Origin: Halomarina oriensis
GTDB lineage: Archaea; Halobacteriota; Halobacteria; Halobacteriales; Haloarculaceae
Direction: 5' to 3'
NCBI RefSeq assembly: GCF_009791395.1
Contig: NZ_WSZK01000007.1
Span: 1 to 64,000 of the forward strand
Length of the DNA stretch: 64,000 nucleotides
Made by a program: the position numbers and the translations under genes. The notes under the pieces are model-generated. The model searched no databases. It was not told where the DNA came from and saw nothing but the letters and a program-made list of their open reading frames with translations. Below, in pieces: positions 8,997 to 17,728 of this stretch. How positions within the stretch are numbered: position 1 is the first letter of the stretch; each line of letters begins with the position of its first letter.

Positions 8997-10397
8997 ATGG
9001 CGACACACCATCCTCACATGCCGAACGCCACCGAGGAGGCGACGTCGGCGATGCTCTCCGCGGTCGGCGCGAGCGACGTCGAGGAACTGTACGAACAGAT
9101 ACCGGAGCGACTGCGCTTCCGTGGCGAACTCGGACTGCCGGAGCCGATGACCGAGATAGAGCTCCAACAGCACGTCGGCGGCCTGCTGGAGAGAAACGAG
9201 ACCTGCGAGTCGAACCTGAACTTCAAGGGCGCGGGCTGCTGGCAGCACTACGTCCCGCCCGTCTGTGACGAGATCATCGAGCGCCGGGAGTTCCTCACGT
9301 CGGAGTGGGGGTCGCCGGAGTCGGACAAGGGGCGCAACCAGGCGTGGTTCGAGTTCTGTAGCCAACTCGGCGAACTCCTCGAACTCGACGCCGTCGGCCT
9401 CCCCGTCTACAGCTGGGGGAACGCCGCCGGGTTCGCGATGCGGATGGCCCACCGGCTCACCGGGCGGACGGAGGTGCTCGTCCCCGAGAGCATCTCCCCC
9501 GAGCGACAGAGCGTGATGGAGAACTACAGTCGCCTCTCGTCGGGGGAGCGACGACTCACCATCGAGACGGTCGCGTTCGACCCCGAGACCGGGGAACTGG
9601 ACCTCGACGACCTCAGAGAGCGCTGTTCGTCTTCGACCGCCGCCGTCTACTACGAGTCGCCGTCGTATCTCGGTACCATCGAGTCGGGAGCCGAGACCAT
9701 CGCCGACGTCGCTCACGAAGCGGGCGCGGAGTGTATCGCGGGCGTCGACCCCATCACGCTCGGCGTCCTCGACAGTCCCGCGACCCACGGTGCGGACATC
9801 GTCGTCGGGACGACACAGCCCCTCGGCATCCACATGAACGGCGGAGCGTGCAGCGGCTTCATCGCCAGCCGCGACGAGGAGGAGTACGTCGTCGAGTACC
9901 CGACGCTGCTGTTGAGCGTGACGAACACCGCGACCGAGGGCGAACTGGGGTACGCGTTCATGCCCGAACAGCTCCACCGGTCGTCGTACGGTCTCCGGGA
10001 GGACGGCAACGACTACACCGGGACGTCGGTCTACCTCTGGACCATCGCCAACGCCGTCTACATGTCGCTGCTCGGCAAGCACGGGTTCCGCGAACTGGGC
10101 GAACTCGTCGTCGAGCGGTCACACTACGCGGCCCAACGGCTCTCCGCCATCGACGGCGTCGAGGTCCGCCTCTCGCCGTCGTTCTTCAAGGAGTTCGTCG
10201 TCGACTTCGAGGACGCTCCGGTCTCCGCCAGCGAGGTCAACGACCACCTCAAGGCCGAGGGCATCTTCGGTGGCGTCCTCCTCGGCGAGGAGTTCCCGAC
10301 GCTCGGCGACGCGGCGCTCTACTGCGTCACGGAGGTCCACACGCAGGCCGACGTCGACAGACTGGTCGACGCGGTCACGGAGGTGGTCGAGGCATGA
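8997..10397 (+). CDS. GcvPA-like protein (glycine decarboxylase P-protein alpha-subunit homologue)
   Basis: This 466-aa protein is a fold-type I PLP-family protein without its own Schiff-base lysine, as in the N-terminal half of the glycine cleavage P-protein. Recognisable blocks are FKGAGCWQHYVPP near residue 76 and a C-terminal GIFGGVLLGEEFP and YCVTEVHT block. The stretch that reads YTPYQPE in canonical GcvPA is replaced by EWGSPESDKGRNQ, so the active-site lid differs. A second ATG at 9018 is possible. A TATA-like AAATTCTATG is 27-37 bases upstream of 8997. It overlaps the GcvPB-like gene by four bases. No GcvH or GcvT gene lies in the window, so glycine cleavage itself is not assured. 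Confidence 0.88.
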   Translation: MATHHPHMPNATEEATSAMLSAVGASDVEELYEQIPERLRFRGELGLPEPMTEIELQQHVGGLLERNETCESNLNFKGAGCWQHYVPPVCDEIIERREFLTSEWGSPESDKGRNQAWFEFCSQLGELLELDAVGLPVYSWGNAAGFAMRMAHRLTGRTEVLVPESISPERQSVMENYSRLSSGERRLTIETVAFDPETGELDLDDLRERCSSSTAAVYYESPSYLGTIESGAETIADVAHEAGAECIAGVDPITLGVLDSPATHGADIVVGTTQPLGIHMNGGACSGFIASRDEEEYVVEYPTLLLSVTNTATEGELGYAFMPEQLHRSSYGLREDGNDYTGTSVYLWTIANAVYMSLLGKHGFRELGELVVERSHYAAQRLSAIDGVEVRLSPSFFKEFVVDFEDAPVSASEVNDHLKAEGIFGGVLLGEEFPTLGDAALYCVTEVHTQADVDRLVDAVTEVVEA

Positions 10398-12031
10398 GCA
10401 CCCCCAGCACCGACGAGCGCCCGCGTGACGACGAGGCGGAGCGAGCGACGAACGAGGGCGCACGCGAGGGCCGCCGTGGTGGGACCGTCCGGGAGTACCA
10501 CGCGAAGGTCTGGGACGAACCCTCCATCATGGAGATGGGTGCGGCGGGACGCCGCGGTATCACGTTCCCGGAGGCCGAATCGGCGGTCCGTGACACCGTC
10601 GGGTCGGCCGCGGACTACCTCCCCGACGCCGTGGCCCGCGAGGACGACCCCGCGCTCCCGGAGGTGGCCGAACCGTTCGTGGTCCGTCACTACCTCCACC
10701 TGGCCCAGGAGACGCTCGGGTTCACCAACATCAGCATGTGGGGGACGTGTACGATGAAGTACGCCCCGACGATGAACGAGCAACTGGAGAAGCGGCACCT
10801 CTCGAACCTCCACCCCAGACAGGACGACGACACGCTCCAGGGGATGCTGGAGATCGCCCACGAACTCGACGGCTACCTGCAGGAGCTCTCGGGGATGGAC
10901 CGGTTCTCGTTCCAGCCGGCCAGCGGGACGCAGTCGGCGTTCGTCTTCACCAGCCTGCTCCGGAAGTACCTCGAGGACCGCGGCGAACTCGACCAGCGAA
11001 CCGAGATCGTCACGACGCTCTACTCACACGCCTGTCTGCCGGCGACGGCGGACGTCGCCGGGTTCGACGTCGTCACGCTCCAGCCCGGCGAGAACAGCTA
11101 TCCGTCGACCGAGGCGCTGGAGGCGGCGGTCTCCGAGAAGACGGCCGCGCTGATGATCGTCAACCCGAACGACCTCGGCGTCTACAACCCGAACGTCGAC
11201 GAGTGGGTCGACATCGTCCACGACGCCGGCGGCCTCTGCTTCTACGACCAGGCCAACTTCAACAGTACGATGGGCATCTCCAGAGCACGCGACGTCGGCT
11301 TCGACGCCTCACACTACATGCTCCACAAGACGTTCGGGAACCCGAAAGGTGGGCTCGGCCCGGCCGCCGGCGCGTTCGGCTGTCGGGAGGAACTCGTCGA
11401 GTACCTCCCGACCCCGCTCGTCGAGTACGACGAGGCCGACGACCACTACTCCCTCGACTACGACCGGCCCAACAGCGTCGGGAAGGTCCGCGAGTTCTGG
11501 GGCAACCTCCCGCTCGTGATGAAGGCGTACGTGTGGGTCCGGAGCATGGGCGCGGAGGGAATCGTCGAGGCGAGCAACCTCTCGGTGCTCGGGAACAACT
11601 ACCTCGAAACGCTGCTGGAGGACGTTCCGGGGCTGGCGAAGACCGTCGAGAACGTCACACAGCGTCGGATGGAGATGACGCGGTACAGCTGGGGTGAACT
11701 GTTCGAGGACACCGGCGTCAGCACGGTCGACATCCGTCGTCGCCTGACCGACTTCGGCATCGACGCCTACTGGATGAGCCACGACCCCTGGACGTACGAC
11801 GAACCGTTCACGCCGGAACCCGGCGAGATGCACTCGAAGGAGAACATCGAGACGTACGCCGAGGCGCTCCGGCGCATCGCCGAGGAGGCCTACGACGACC
11901 CCGAACGCGTCAAGACGGCCCCGCACAACCAGTCCATCGACCGCGTCGACGAGGAGCGTATCGACGACCCCGACCAGTGGGCGATGACGTGGCGGGCGTA
12001 CCAGCGGAAGTTCGGCGACCACGAGGACTGA
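10394..12031 (+). CDS. GcvPB-like protein (glycine decarboxylase P-protein beta-subunit homologue)
   Basis: This 545-aa protein begins at the ATG that overlaps the GcvPA-like stop (ATGA). It carries the PLP site of the P-protein: Asp in FYDQANFN (about residue 285) and the Schiff-base Lys in YMLHKTFGNPKGG (312). Canonical GcvPB reads LHKTF-x2-PHGGGGPG, so the glycine-rich loop after the lysine differs here (PKGGLGPAAG). It is expected to form a heterodimer or heterotetramer with the preceding protein and to decarboxylate an amino acid through PLP. The acceptor would normally be lipoyl-GcvH, which is not encoded here. The first 30 residues are a charged, low-complexity extension. Confidence 0.9.
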   Translation: MSTPSTDERPRDDEAERATNEGAREGRRGGTVREYHAKVWDEPSIMEMGAAGRRGITFPEAESAVRDTVGSAADYLPDAVAREDDPALPEVAEPFVVRHYLHLAQETLGFTNISMWGTCTMKYAPTMNEQLEKRHLSNLHPRQDDDTLQGMLEIAHELDGYLQELSGMDRFSFQPASGTQSAFVFTSLLRKYLEDRGELDQRTEIVTTLYSHACLPATADVAGFDVVTLQPGENSYPSTEALEAAVSEKTAALMIVNPNDLGVYNPNVDEWVDIVHDAGGLCFYDQANFNSTMGISRARDVGFDASHYMLHKTFGNPKGGLGPAAGAFGCREELVEYLPTPLVEYDEADDHYSLDYDRPNSVGKVREFWGNLPLVMKAYVWVRSMGAEGIVEASNLSVLGNNYLETLLEDVPGLAKTVENVTQRRMEMTRYSWGELFEDTGVSTVDIRRRLTDFGIDAYWMSHDPWTYDEPFTPEPGEMHSKENIETYAEALRRIAEEAYDDPERVKTAPHNQSIDRVDEERIDDPDQWAMTWRAYQRKFGDHED

Positions 12032-12081
12032 CCGCCTCCACCGAAACGTATTTTCATCAGGCAGTGTACCTCTCAGCCGGT

Positions 12082-12570
12082 ATGGCAGAGAAACCCTATC
12101 CACGTGGCCTCGCGCACGTCGGCTTCACCGTCTCGGACATCGACGCCGCCACGCAGTGGTACCAGGACGTCTTCGGGTTCAACGTCGTGATGGAGCCGAC
12201 GACCATCGAGAACGAGGGCTACTTCGGACGACAGGTGACCGACCTGCTCGGCGACTTCGGGACGATGACGATCGCCCACCTCTCGACGGGGAACCAGATC
12301 GGTATCGAACTGTTCGAGTTCGACGAGACCGACGGCGAGAGCGACCCCGACCCGAGAGCGCCGGGGCTGTTCCACCTCTCGATAATCGATCCGGACGTGT
12401 CGGGCCTCGCCGAACGTATCGAGGAACACGGCGGCGAGGCGTACTCCGAGGAGTGGGGCGTCAACCACGAGGACGACGACTTCACGCTGATCTACTGTCG
12501 GGACCCGTGGGGGAACCTCGTCGAGGTGTTCCCACAGAGCGACGAACGCGTCTACAGCAACCTGGGGTGA
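12082..12570 (+). CDS. VOC family (glyoxalase/dioxygenase fold) protein
   Basis: This 162-aa protein contains GLAHVGFTVSDIDAATQWY at the N-terminus and RDPWGNLVEVF at the C-terminus, the two halves of a vicinal-oxygen-chelate domain. Metal ligands appear to be His in LAHVGF, Glu in IGIELFE, His in LFHLSI and Glu in NLVEVF. Family members act as glyoxalases, dioxygenases, epimerases or racemases on metal-chelated substrates. The ATG at 12082 is 50 bases after the GcvPB-like stop and has a TATTTTC element about 30 bases upstream. Position in the row suggests action on a product of the PLP enzymes, which is inference. Confidence 0.9.
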   Translation: MAEKPYPRGLAHVGFTVSDIDAATQWYQDVFGFNVVMEPTTIENEGYFGRQVTDLLGDFGTMTIAHLSTGNQIGIELFEFDETDGESDPDPRAPGLFHLSIIDPDVSGLAERIEEHGGEAYSEEWGVNHEDDDFTLIYCRDPWGNLVEVFPQSDERVYSNLG

Positions 12571-12661
12571 ACGCGTCGGACCTCGCCACCCCGTCGGTGG
12601 CGACGCTCGCCGCCATCGGGTGGAGCAACGTTCTTCGTTGACGCCCGCCGAGTGCGATACG

Positions 12662-13471
12662 ATGACAGTCACAGATTTCCGAGCACGACCGAACACGAGC
12701 GAGTACATGGCGGCGTACCCGCCGGACTACGACTTCTTCGACCTGGTTCCGGGCCACGACCACCCCGGAACGGACACGCTCGAGGCGTTCGTCTCGGCGC
12801 TCGACGACGTAGGCGTCGACCGGGCGGTCTTCACCGGTCGACAGACCGTCGAGGACGGGCGGGTCGTTCGCGGCGTGACGAACGACTACGTCGCCGACTG
12901 CGTCGACCGATACCCCGACCGACTGGTCGGGTTCGCTGGCGTCGACTGCGAGACGGACGTCGTGGCGGCGACGCGCGAACTCGAACGGGCGGTTCGGGAC
13001 CTCGACCTCTCCGGGGTGTCGTTCGACCCGACATCCCCCGACGCCCGGACCAACTACCCCCTGTACGCGAAAGCCGCTGAACTCGACGTACCGGTCGTCC
13101 TCACGCTCGGTCCCAACGTCGGGACCGTCGGCGACAGCCACGACGCGGCCCGCGTCGACCGCGTCGCCACCGACTTCCCCGACCTCACCTTCGTCTGCTC
13201 GCACGCCGCCTGGCCGCGCCCGACCGAGTTCGTCGCGCTGGCCTACCGACGCCCGAACGTCTACATCGACGGGTCCATCTACCAGTTCTTCCCGGGCGCG
13301 GAGCCGTTCGTCGCGGCCGCCGAGGACCTCATCCGGGAGAAGGTGCTGTACGCGAGTGCCTTCCCCTTCGACTCGCTCGACGCCATCGAGCGGTTCAGAG
13401 CCCTGCCGTTGAGCGACGCTGCGACCGAGGCGATCGTCTCCGAGAACGCGAGCCGTCTCCTCGACGACTAA
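12662..13471 (+). CDS. Amidohydrolase-2 family (TIM-barrel) protein
   Basis: This 269-aa protein resembles amidohydrolase-2 (PF04909) enzymes, which include decarboxylases such as ACMSD and 2-pyrone-4,6-dicarboxylate hydrolases. Matching features are DRYPDRLVGFAGVD, FTPxSPDARTNYPLYAKAAEL-like phasing, FVCSHAAWPRP and KVLYASAFPFD before the C-terminal helix. The usual N-terminal HxH metal motif is not obvious; a single His-Asp-His (GHDHPG, about residue 31-36) may replace it. The ATG at 12662 was chosen because the upstream in-frame start gives a non-conserved extension. It is the last gene of the same-strand row that begins at 7533. Confidence 0.85.
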   Translation: MTVTDFRARPNTSEYMAAYPPDYDFFDLVPGHDHPGTDTLEAFVSALDDVGVDRAVFTGRQTVEDGRVVRGVTNDYVADCVDRYPDRLVGFAGVDCETDVVAATRELERAVRDLDLSGVSFDPTSPDARTNYPLYAKAAELDVPVVLTLGPNVGTVGDSHDAARVDRVATDFPDLTFVCSHAAWPRPTEFVALAYRRPNVYIDGSIYQFFPGAEPFVAAAEDLIREKVLYASAFPFDSLDAIERFRALPLSDAATEAIVSENASRLLDD

Positions 13472-13508
13472 ACGAGTCGCGGGCCGACGTCGTCGACCCG
13501 AAGAGCGG

Positions 13509-14534
13509 TCAGAACAGCGTTATCTCGGTGCCCAGGTTCGCCTCGACGGCCTGCTCGTAGACCAGTTCCATCGTCGCGGTGTCGAGCGCGGGCATCCCCT
13601 TGTGGGTCATGACCGTCCGCTCGTCGGGCGACTCGCGGCCGGGAGCGTCGCCTCGCATCACCTCGACGAGGTCGGCGTGGATGTCGTCCGGGTCGACGCT
13701 GTAGCCGTCGGCCGTCCAGTCGTCCTCGGTCTCCCCCGCGAGCCAACTGAGGTCACGGTCGTACCATCCAACGACCCACTTGTCCGCCGCGCCACTGAGC
13801 GTCGGTTCCATGTCGTAGAACCCCGCGGTCGCCGCGACGTGCGTTCCGGGCGTCACCCACTCCTCTTTGACGATAGGCTGCGTCGCGGACGTGACGGTAC
13901 AGATGAGGTCCGCGCCCTCGACGGCCGCCTCCGCGTCGGTGTAGCCGACGACGTCGACGTCGAACCGCTCGCCCATCTCCTCGACGAACGGCTCTCGAAC
14001 CTCGTCGGCGATGTCGCAGGCGTTGACACGGTCGAGGTCGAACAGTTCGTTCATCATCGCTAGATGCGTCCGGCCCTGGTCGCCACACCCGACGACGGTC
14101 AGCACCGAGGCGTCCTCGCGGGCGAGGTACTTCGCGCCGACGGCGGCGTGGCCCGCCGTCCGCATCGCGGTCACCGACTGGCCCTCCATCACGGCGACCG
14201 GTAGCGAGGTCTCCGCGTCGCTGAGGACGTCGATGGCGTTGATGGTCGGCAGGTCACGTGCGGCGTTGCGCTCGATGTAGCCGAGCCACTTGTGACCGGC
14301 CGCACCGAGCGGTTCGACGTACGACGGGAACGACTGGACCATCCCGAGACCGTACTCGTCGTCGGCGCTGGAGACGTCGAGGTCGAACGGGTTCGACTGC
14401 TGGACGCGGCCCTCACCGACCCACCGGAACGTCTGCTCGACTCTGTCGAGACACGGGCCGGCGTCGAGGGCAGTCTCGACGTCCTCACGACTCAGAAATC
14501 GCAGGGTACCAGGGTCTGCGGTTCGTGTTACCAT
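13509..14534 (-). CDS. Ornithine cyclodeaminase/mu-crystallin family protein, paralogue 1
   Basis: This 341-aa protein has the family layout: FLSREDVETAL at the N-terminus, AAGHKWLG, MRTAGHAAVGAKYLA and a Rossmann site VVGCGDQGRTH. ADLICTVTSATQP and GTHVAATAGF follow. The family includes ornithine cyclodeaminase, pyrroline-2-carboxylate reductase, alanine dehydrogenase and ketimine reductase. The start at 14534 is favoured by a CTTAA element 28 bases upstream. A longer reading to 14579 would start inside the promoter. It converges with the amidohydrolase, with ends only 37 bases apart. A paralogue sits at 36999. Confidence 0.92.
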   Translation of the reverse strand: MVTRTADPGTLRFLSREDVETALDAGPCLDRVEQTFRWVGEGRVQQSNPFDLDVSSADDEYGLGMVQSFPSYVEPLGAAGHKWLGYIERNAARDLPTINAIDVLSDAETSLPVAVMEGQSVTAMRTAGHAAVGAKYLAREDASVLTVVGCGDQGRTHLAMMNELFDLDRVNACDIADEVREPFVEEMGERFDVDVVGYTDAEAAVEGADLICTVTSATQPIVKEEWVTPGTHVAATAGFYDMEPTLSGAADKWVVGWYDRDLSWLAGETEDDWTADGYSVDPDDIHADLVEVMRGDAPGRESPDERTVMTHKGMPALDTATMELVYEQAVEANLGTEITLF

Positions 14535-14558
14535 CGTACGAGACGACAGAGTGGCCAC

Positions 14559-14570
14559 GCTTAACCTTTT
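14559..14570 (-). promoter_or_regulatory. TATA-like element of the ornithine cyclodeaminase family gene
   Basis: On the minus strand this reads AAAAGGTTAAGC and is centred about 28 bases before the ATG at 14534. It fits a leaderless transcript and decides the start codon. Confidence 0.5.
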
Positions 14571-14739
14571 CTCTGCCACGAGCGACCCCCGTCGGCCGAG
14601 CGGGTGGACTCGCTCCGCGAACGGTCCACTTCGGCCGGTCGCTCACGCGACTCCGGGAGACGACGGCGAGTTCACTCGGACGGCGGTCGCCCGAGTCGCT
14701 CGCCGTGAGCTTCATGTCCGGGGGTGGTGATTGCCGTGT

Positions 14740-15858
14740 ATGAGCGAGACGCGCATCGGACTGGTCGTCAACCCGATCGCCGGCATGGGCGGGCGAGTCG
14801 GCCTCAAGGGGACCGACAGCCGTTCGGTCCTCGAACGGGCGCGCGAACTCGGTGCCGAACCCGTCTCGCCGGACCGGACGGGGGAGGCGCTCGACGAACT
14901 CGCCGCACAGGGAGTGGGCGTCGACCTCCTCGTCGGGCCGGGGCCGATGGGCGAGACCGTCGCCACGTCCCGTGGGTTCGAACCGACCGTCGTCACGAGC
15001 CTCGAGGGGGACGAGACGACGGCGGCCGACACGAGGCGTGTCGCGGACGCACTCGTCGATGCGGACGTCGAGTTGCTCGTCTTCGCCGGCGGCGACGGGA
15101 CGGCACGGGACGTCGCCGACGCGGTCGACCAGCGAGTGCCGGTCGTCGGCATCCCCACGGGTGTGAAGATATACTCCGGCGTGTTCGCGCCGACACCGAG
15201 GGCTGCTGGCCGACTCCTCGCGGCGTTCGTCCGGGACGAGGTCACGAGCGTCGACCTCCGGGAGGTGATGGACATCGACGAGTCCGCGTTCCGCGAGGAC
15301 CGTCTCTCGGCGACGCTCTACGGCTACCTGCGCGTCCCACGACAGCGACGCCTCGTCCAGAGTCCGAAGTCCGGCGGCGGGACGAGCGACGACGCGGCGA
15401 AGGCCGCTATCGCCGCCGCAGTCGTCGAGCGGATGGAACCGGACCGCTACTACGTCGTGGGGCCGGGGACGACAACCAGCGCTGTCATGGACCGTCTCGA
15501 CCTCCCACACTCGCTGCTCGGCGTCGACGTCGTCCGCGACGGGAAACTGGTGGGTCGGGACGTGAACGAGGCGGACCTCCTCGAACTGCTCGACGGCGTG
15601 GACGCCGAAATCGTCGTCGGGGTCATCGGTGGCCAGGGGTTCGTGTTCGGGCGCGGGAACCAGCAGTTGAGCGGCCGTGTCGTCGAGCGCGTGGGTGTCG
15701 AGAACGTCACTATCCTCGCCACGCAGGAGAAACTCCTCTCGCTCGACGGACCGCTGTACGCCGACACCGGCGACGACGACGTCGACGCCGAACTCACCGG
15801 CTACGTCCGGGTCGTGACCGGTCGTGGCCGGACGATGGTCGTCGAGATGGCCGGGTGA
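14740..15858 (+). CDS. ATP-NAD kinase family protein (AcoX/COG3199-like)
   Basis: This 372-aa protein starts at the ATG at 14740; an in-frame TTG three codons upstream is less likely. It shows GLVVNPIAGMGGRVGLKGTD at the N-terminus, the GGDGTARDV motif of the NAD kinase/diacylglycerol kinase superfamily (about residue 112) and IPTGVKIYSGVFA. The order and length match the COG3199 branch, which includes AcoX of acetoin catabolism clusters. The biochemical role of that branch is poorly defined; phosphorylation of NAD or of a small metabolite is the family-based guess. It stands alone between the divergent cyclodeaminase gene and the convergent AOR gene. Confidence 0.88.
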   Translation: MSETRIGLVVNPIAGMGGRVGLKGTDSRSVLERARELGAEPVSPDRTGEALDELAAQGVGVDLLVGPGPMGETVATSRGFEPTVVTSLEGDETTAADTRRVADALVDADVELLVFAGGDGTARDVADAVDQRVPVVGIPTGVKIYSGVFAPTPRAAGRLLAAFVRDEVTSVDLREVMDIDESAFREDRLSATLYGYLRVPRQRRLVQSPKSGGGTSDDAAKAAIAAAVVERMEPDRYYVVGPGTTTSAVMDRLDLPHSLLGVDVVRDGKLVGRDVNEADLLELLDGVDAEIVVGVIGGQGFVFGRGNQQLSGRVVERVGVENVTILATQEKLLSLDGPLYADTGDDDVDAELTGYVRVVTGRGRTMVVEMAG

Positions 15859-15909
15859 CCGCGTAGAGGTGCCCAGTGTCCGACGACAGACGGGGACGAT
15901 GCGGTCGGC

Positions 15910-17571
15910 TCAGTACTCGACGGCGGCCTCCGGCACCGTCCCCCGGTCCGTCCACCCGCGTTCGCCGTAGTACTCGTCGAGCGCCGCCTCGAAGTCCGGC
16001 AGGTCGTACGGCAACCGGTCGTCCGAGCGGTCGAAGCCACGCTGGTTGTTGAAGTGGCGTTCGAGCGCCACCGTCCGCGCGCCGACGTCGAGGAGCGTCT
16101 CGAACTCCGCCCCGAACAGCGTCTCGAACCGGTCGGGGGTCATGTAGTCCCGCGAGAACTTACAGACGACGCCGCTGTCACAGAGCGCCATCTTGTCCTC
16201 CTGGTGGGCGATGCGACCGGCCTTGCCGAGCGTCCCATCCGGCAGGAGCGCCTCGTCCTCGTCGACGAGCGGGTACTCGACCGAGTAGAACGTCGCGTAC
16301 ATGTGGTCGGCTCCGCGGTTGGAGACGGCATAGGAGAGCCCCTGACCGTTGAGGACGCGCCCCTCGTGGGCGGCGAAGTCCATCCCCTTGACCGACCAGT
16401 TGTCGACGCCGAGGTCGTCGGCGATGCGATCGATGCCCTCCGCGAGCGTGTCGCCGACCCCCTCCCGACGGGCGATCTGCTCGACGAGCTCCCAGATGAG
16501 GTCGCGGTTGCCGAACTCGTCTTCGGCCGCCAGATACGCCGCGATGGTGTTCCCCGCGGAGATGGCGTCGAGACCCAACTCGTCACAGAGCTTGTTCGAC
16601 TTCATCACGTCGACGATGTCGTCGACGCCGGCGTTCGACCCGAACGCCATCGCCACCTCGAACTCCGGGCCTTCCGTCTCGATGCCCCGTTCCTCGTCCC
16701 GCGTCGGGAGTTTGCAGGCGAACGCACAGGCAGAACAGGTCCCCTTCTTGTACTTCTTGGCCTCGACGGCCGCGCCGTTGATACCCTCGACGCCCTCGAA
16801 CTGCCGTTCGGAGAAGTAGTACGACGGCAGGCCCTCCACCTCGTTCGCCAGGTCCATCACGGAGACGGTCCCCTGCCGTTTCATGATGTGGTCGTCGGTC
16901 GCGGCCTCGCGGTGGACCTCCGCCTGCGTGGCCGGTATCTCGACGTCGGGAGCGGAGTCGCCGTCGAACGTCACCGCCTTGACGTTCTTCGCCCCGAGGA
17001 CGGCCCCGAGGCCACCCCGGCCGAACGCACGCTCTTTCGACGTCATGATGGAGGCGAACCGGACCTCGTTCTCGCCGGCCGGCCCGACGACCGCCGTCTG
17101 GTCGGCGCTCACGTCGAACTCCCGTTCGAGCGTCCCGAGCGTCTCCGAGACGGTCGCTCCCGCGAGGTCGGGCGTCGGGACGAACTCGACGCCCTCGTCG
17201 GTGACGTGGACGGTCAGGAGTTCGTCGGCCGCCCCGACGAACTCGACCGCGCTGTAGCCCGTGTCGGCGAAGTTCCGCGACAGGAACCCACCGGCGTTCG
17301 ACGAGCAGAGGCCGTTCGTGAGCGGCGAGACCGCCGTCGCGTTCATCCGACCGGTGAACGACATCGTCGACGCCTGCATCGGCCCCGTCGTGAAGAGGAG
17401 ACGGTTGTCCGGCCCGAGCGGGTCCACGTCGAAGGGGACGCGTTCGTGCGCGAGTCGCGTCGCAACACCCCGACCACCGATGAACGACTCCAACACGTCG
17501 TCGACGTCCGTCGTCGTCGTCGTTCGGTCGCTCACGTCGATGCTGAGGAGGTCGCCTTTCGCGTGAAGCAT
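15910..17571 (-). CDS. Aldehyde ferredoxin oxidoreductase family protein (tungsten-pterin enzyme)
   Basis: This 553-aa protein has the AOR N-terminal domain (ESFIGGRGVATRL, LLFTTGPMQAST, FTGRMNATAVSP). It also has the [4Fe-4S] motif C-x2-C-x3-C at residues 279-286, with the fourth Cys probably at 470 (VVCKF). GAKNVKAVTFDG and NGQGLSYAVSNRGADHMY are the usual AOR blocks around the bis-pterin site. Such enzymes oxidise aldehydes to acids with ferredoxin as acceptor. The length is below that of the hyperthermophile enzymes (about 605 aa), as is common in haloarchaeal paralogues. It could remove aldehydes made by the aminotransferase route nearby, which is inference. Confidence 0.92.
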   Translation of the reverse strand: MLHAKGDLLSIDVSDRTTTTTDVDDVLESFIGGRGVATRLAHERVPFDVDPLGPDNRLLFTTGPMQASTMSFTGRMNATAVSPLTNGLCSSNAGGFLSRNFADTGYSAVEFVGAADELLTVHVTDEGVEFVPTPDLAGATVSETLGTLEREFDVSADQTAVVGPAGENEVRFASIMTSKERAFGRGGLGAVLGAKNVKAVTFDGDSAPDVEIPATQAEVHREAATDDHIMKRQGTVSVMDLANEVEGLPSYYFSERQFEGVEGINGAAVEAKKYKKGTCSACAFACKLPTRDEERGIETEGPEFEVAMAFGSNAGVDDIVDVMKSNKLCDELGLDAISAGNTIAAYLAAEDEFGNRDLIWELVEQIARREGVGDTLAEGIDRIADDLGVDNWSVKGMDFAAHEGRVLNGQGLSYAVSNRGADHMYATFYSVEYPLVDEDEALLPDGTLGKAGRIAHQEDKMALCDSGVVCKFSRDYMTPDRFETLFGAEFETLLDVGARTVALERHFNNQRGFDRSDDRLPYDLPDFEAALDEYYGERGWTDRGTVPEAAVEY

Positions 17572-17728
17572 GATGGTAGGTCACAGGGGAAGCGGTGTCT
17601 AAAGGGTATCGGCGACGGCGTGGTCGCCGCGCCGGGTCGCTCGGAGGGAGCGAGTGGCGAGCGGGCCGGGAGCAGGCGGCCGCAGGGCGATGTGTATTTG
17701 GCGGCGCTCGCAGAAGTGACCAGGTGTC

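Noticed and set aside
7566-10082. An 838-codon minus-strand frame opposite the aminotransferase and GcvPA-like genes
   Set aside because: The plus-strand genes have catalytic motifs and promoters; the antisense product is rich in Val, Arg and Asp without pattern.
10394-12031. Annotation of the GcvPA/PB-like pair as a certain glycine cleavage enzyme
   Set aside because: GcvH and GcvT are not in the window and two active-site loops differ, so only the family is claimed.
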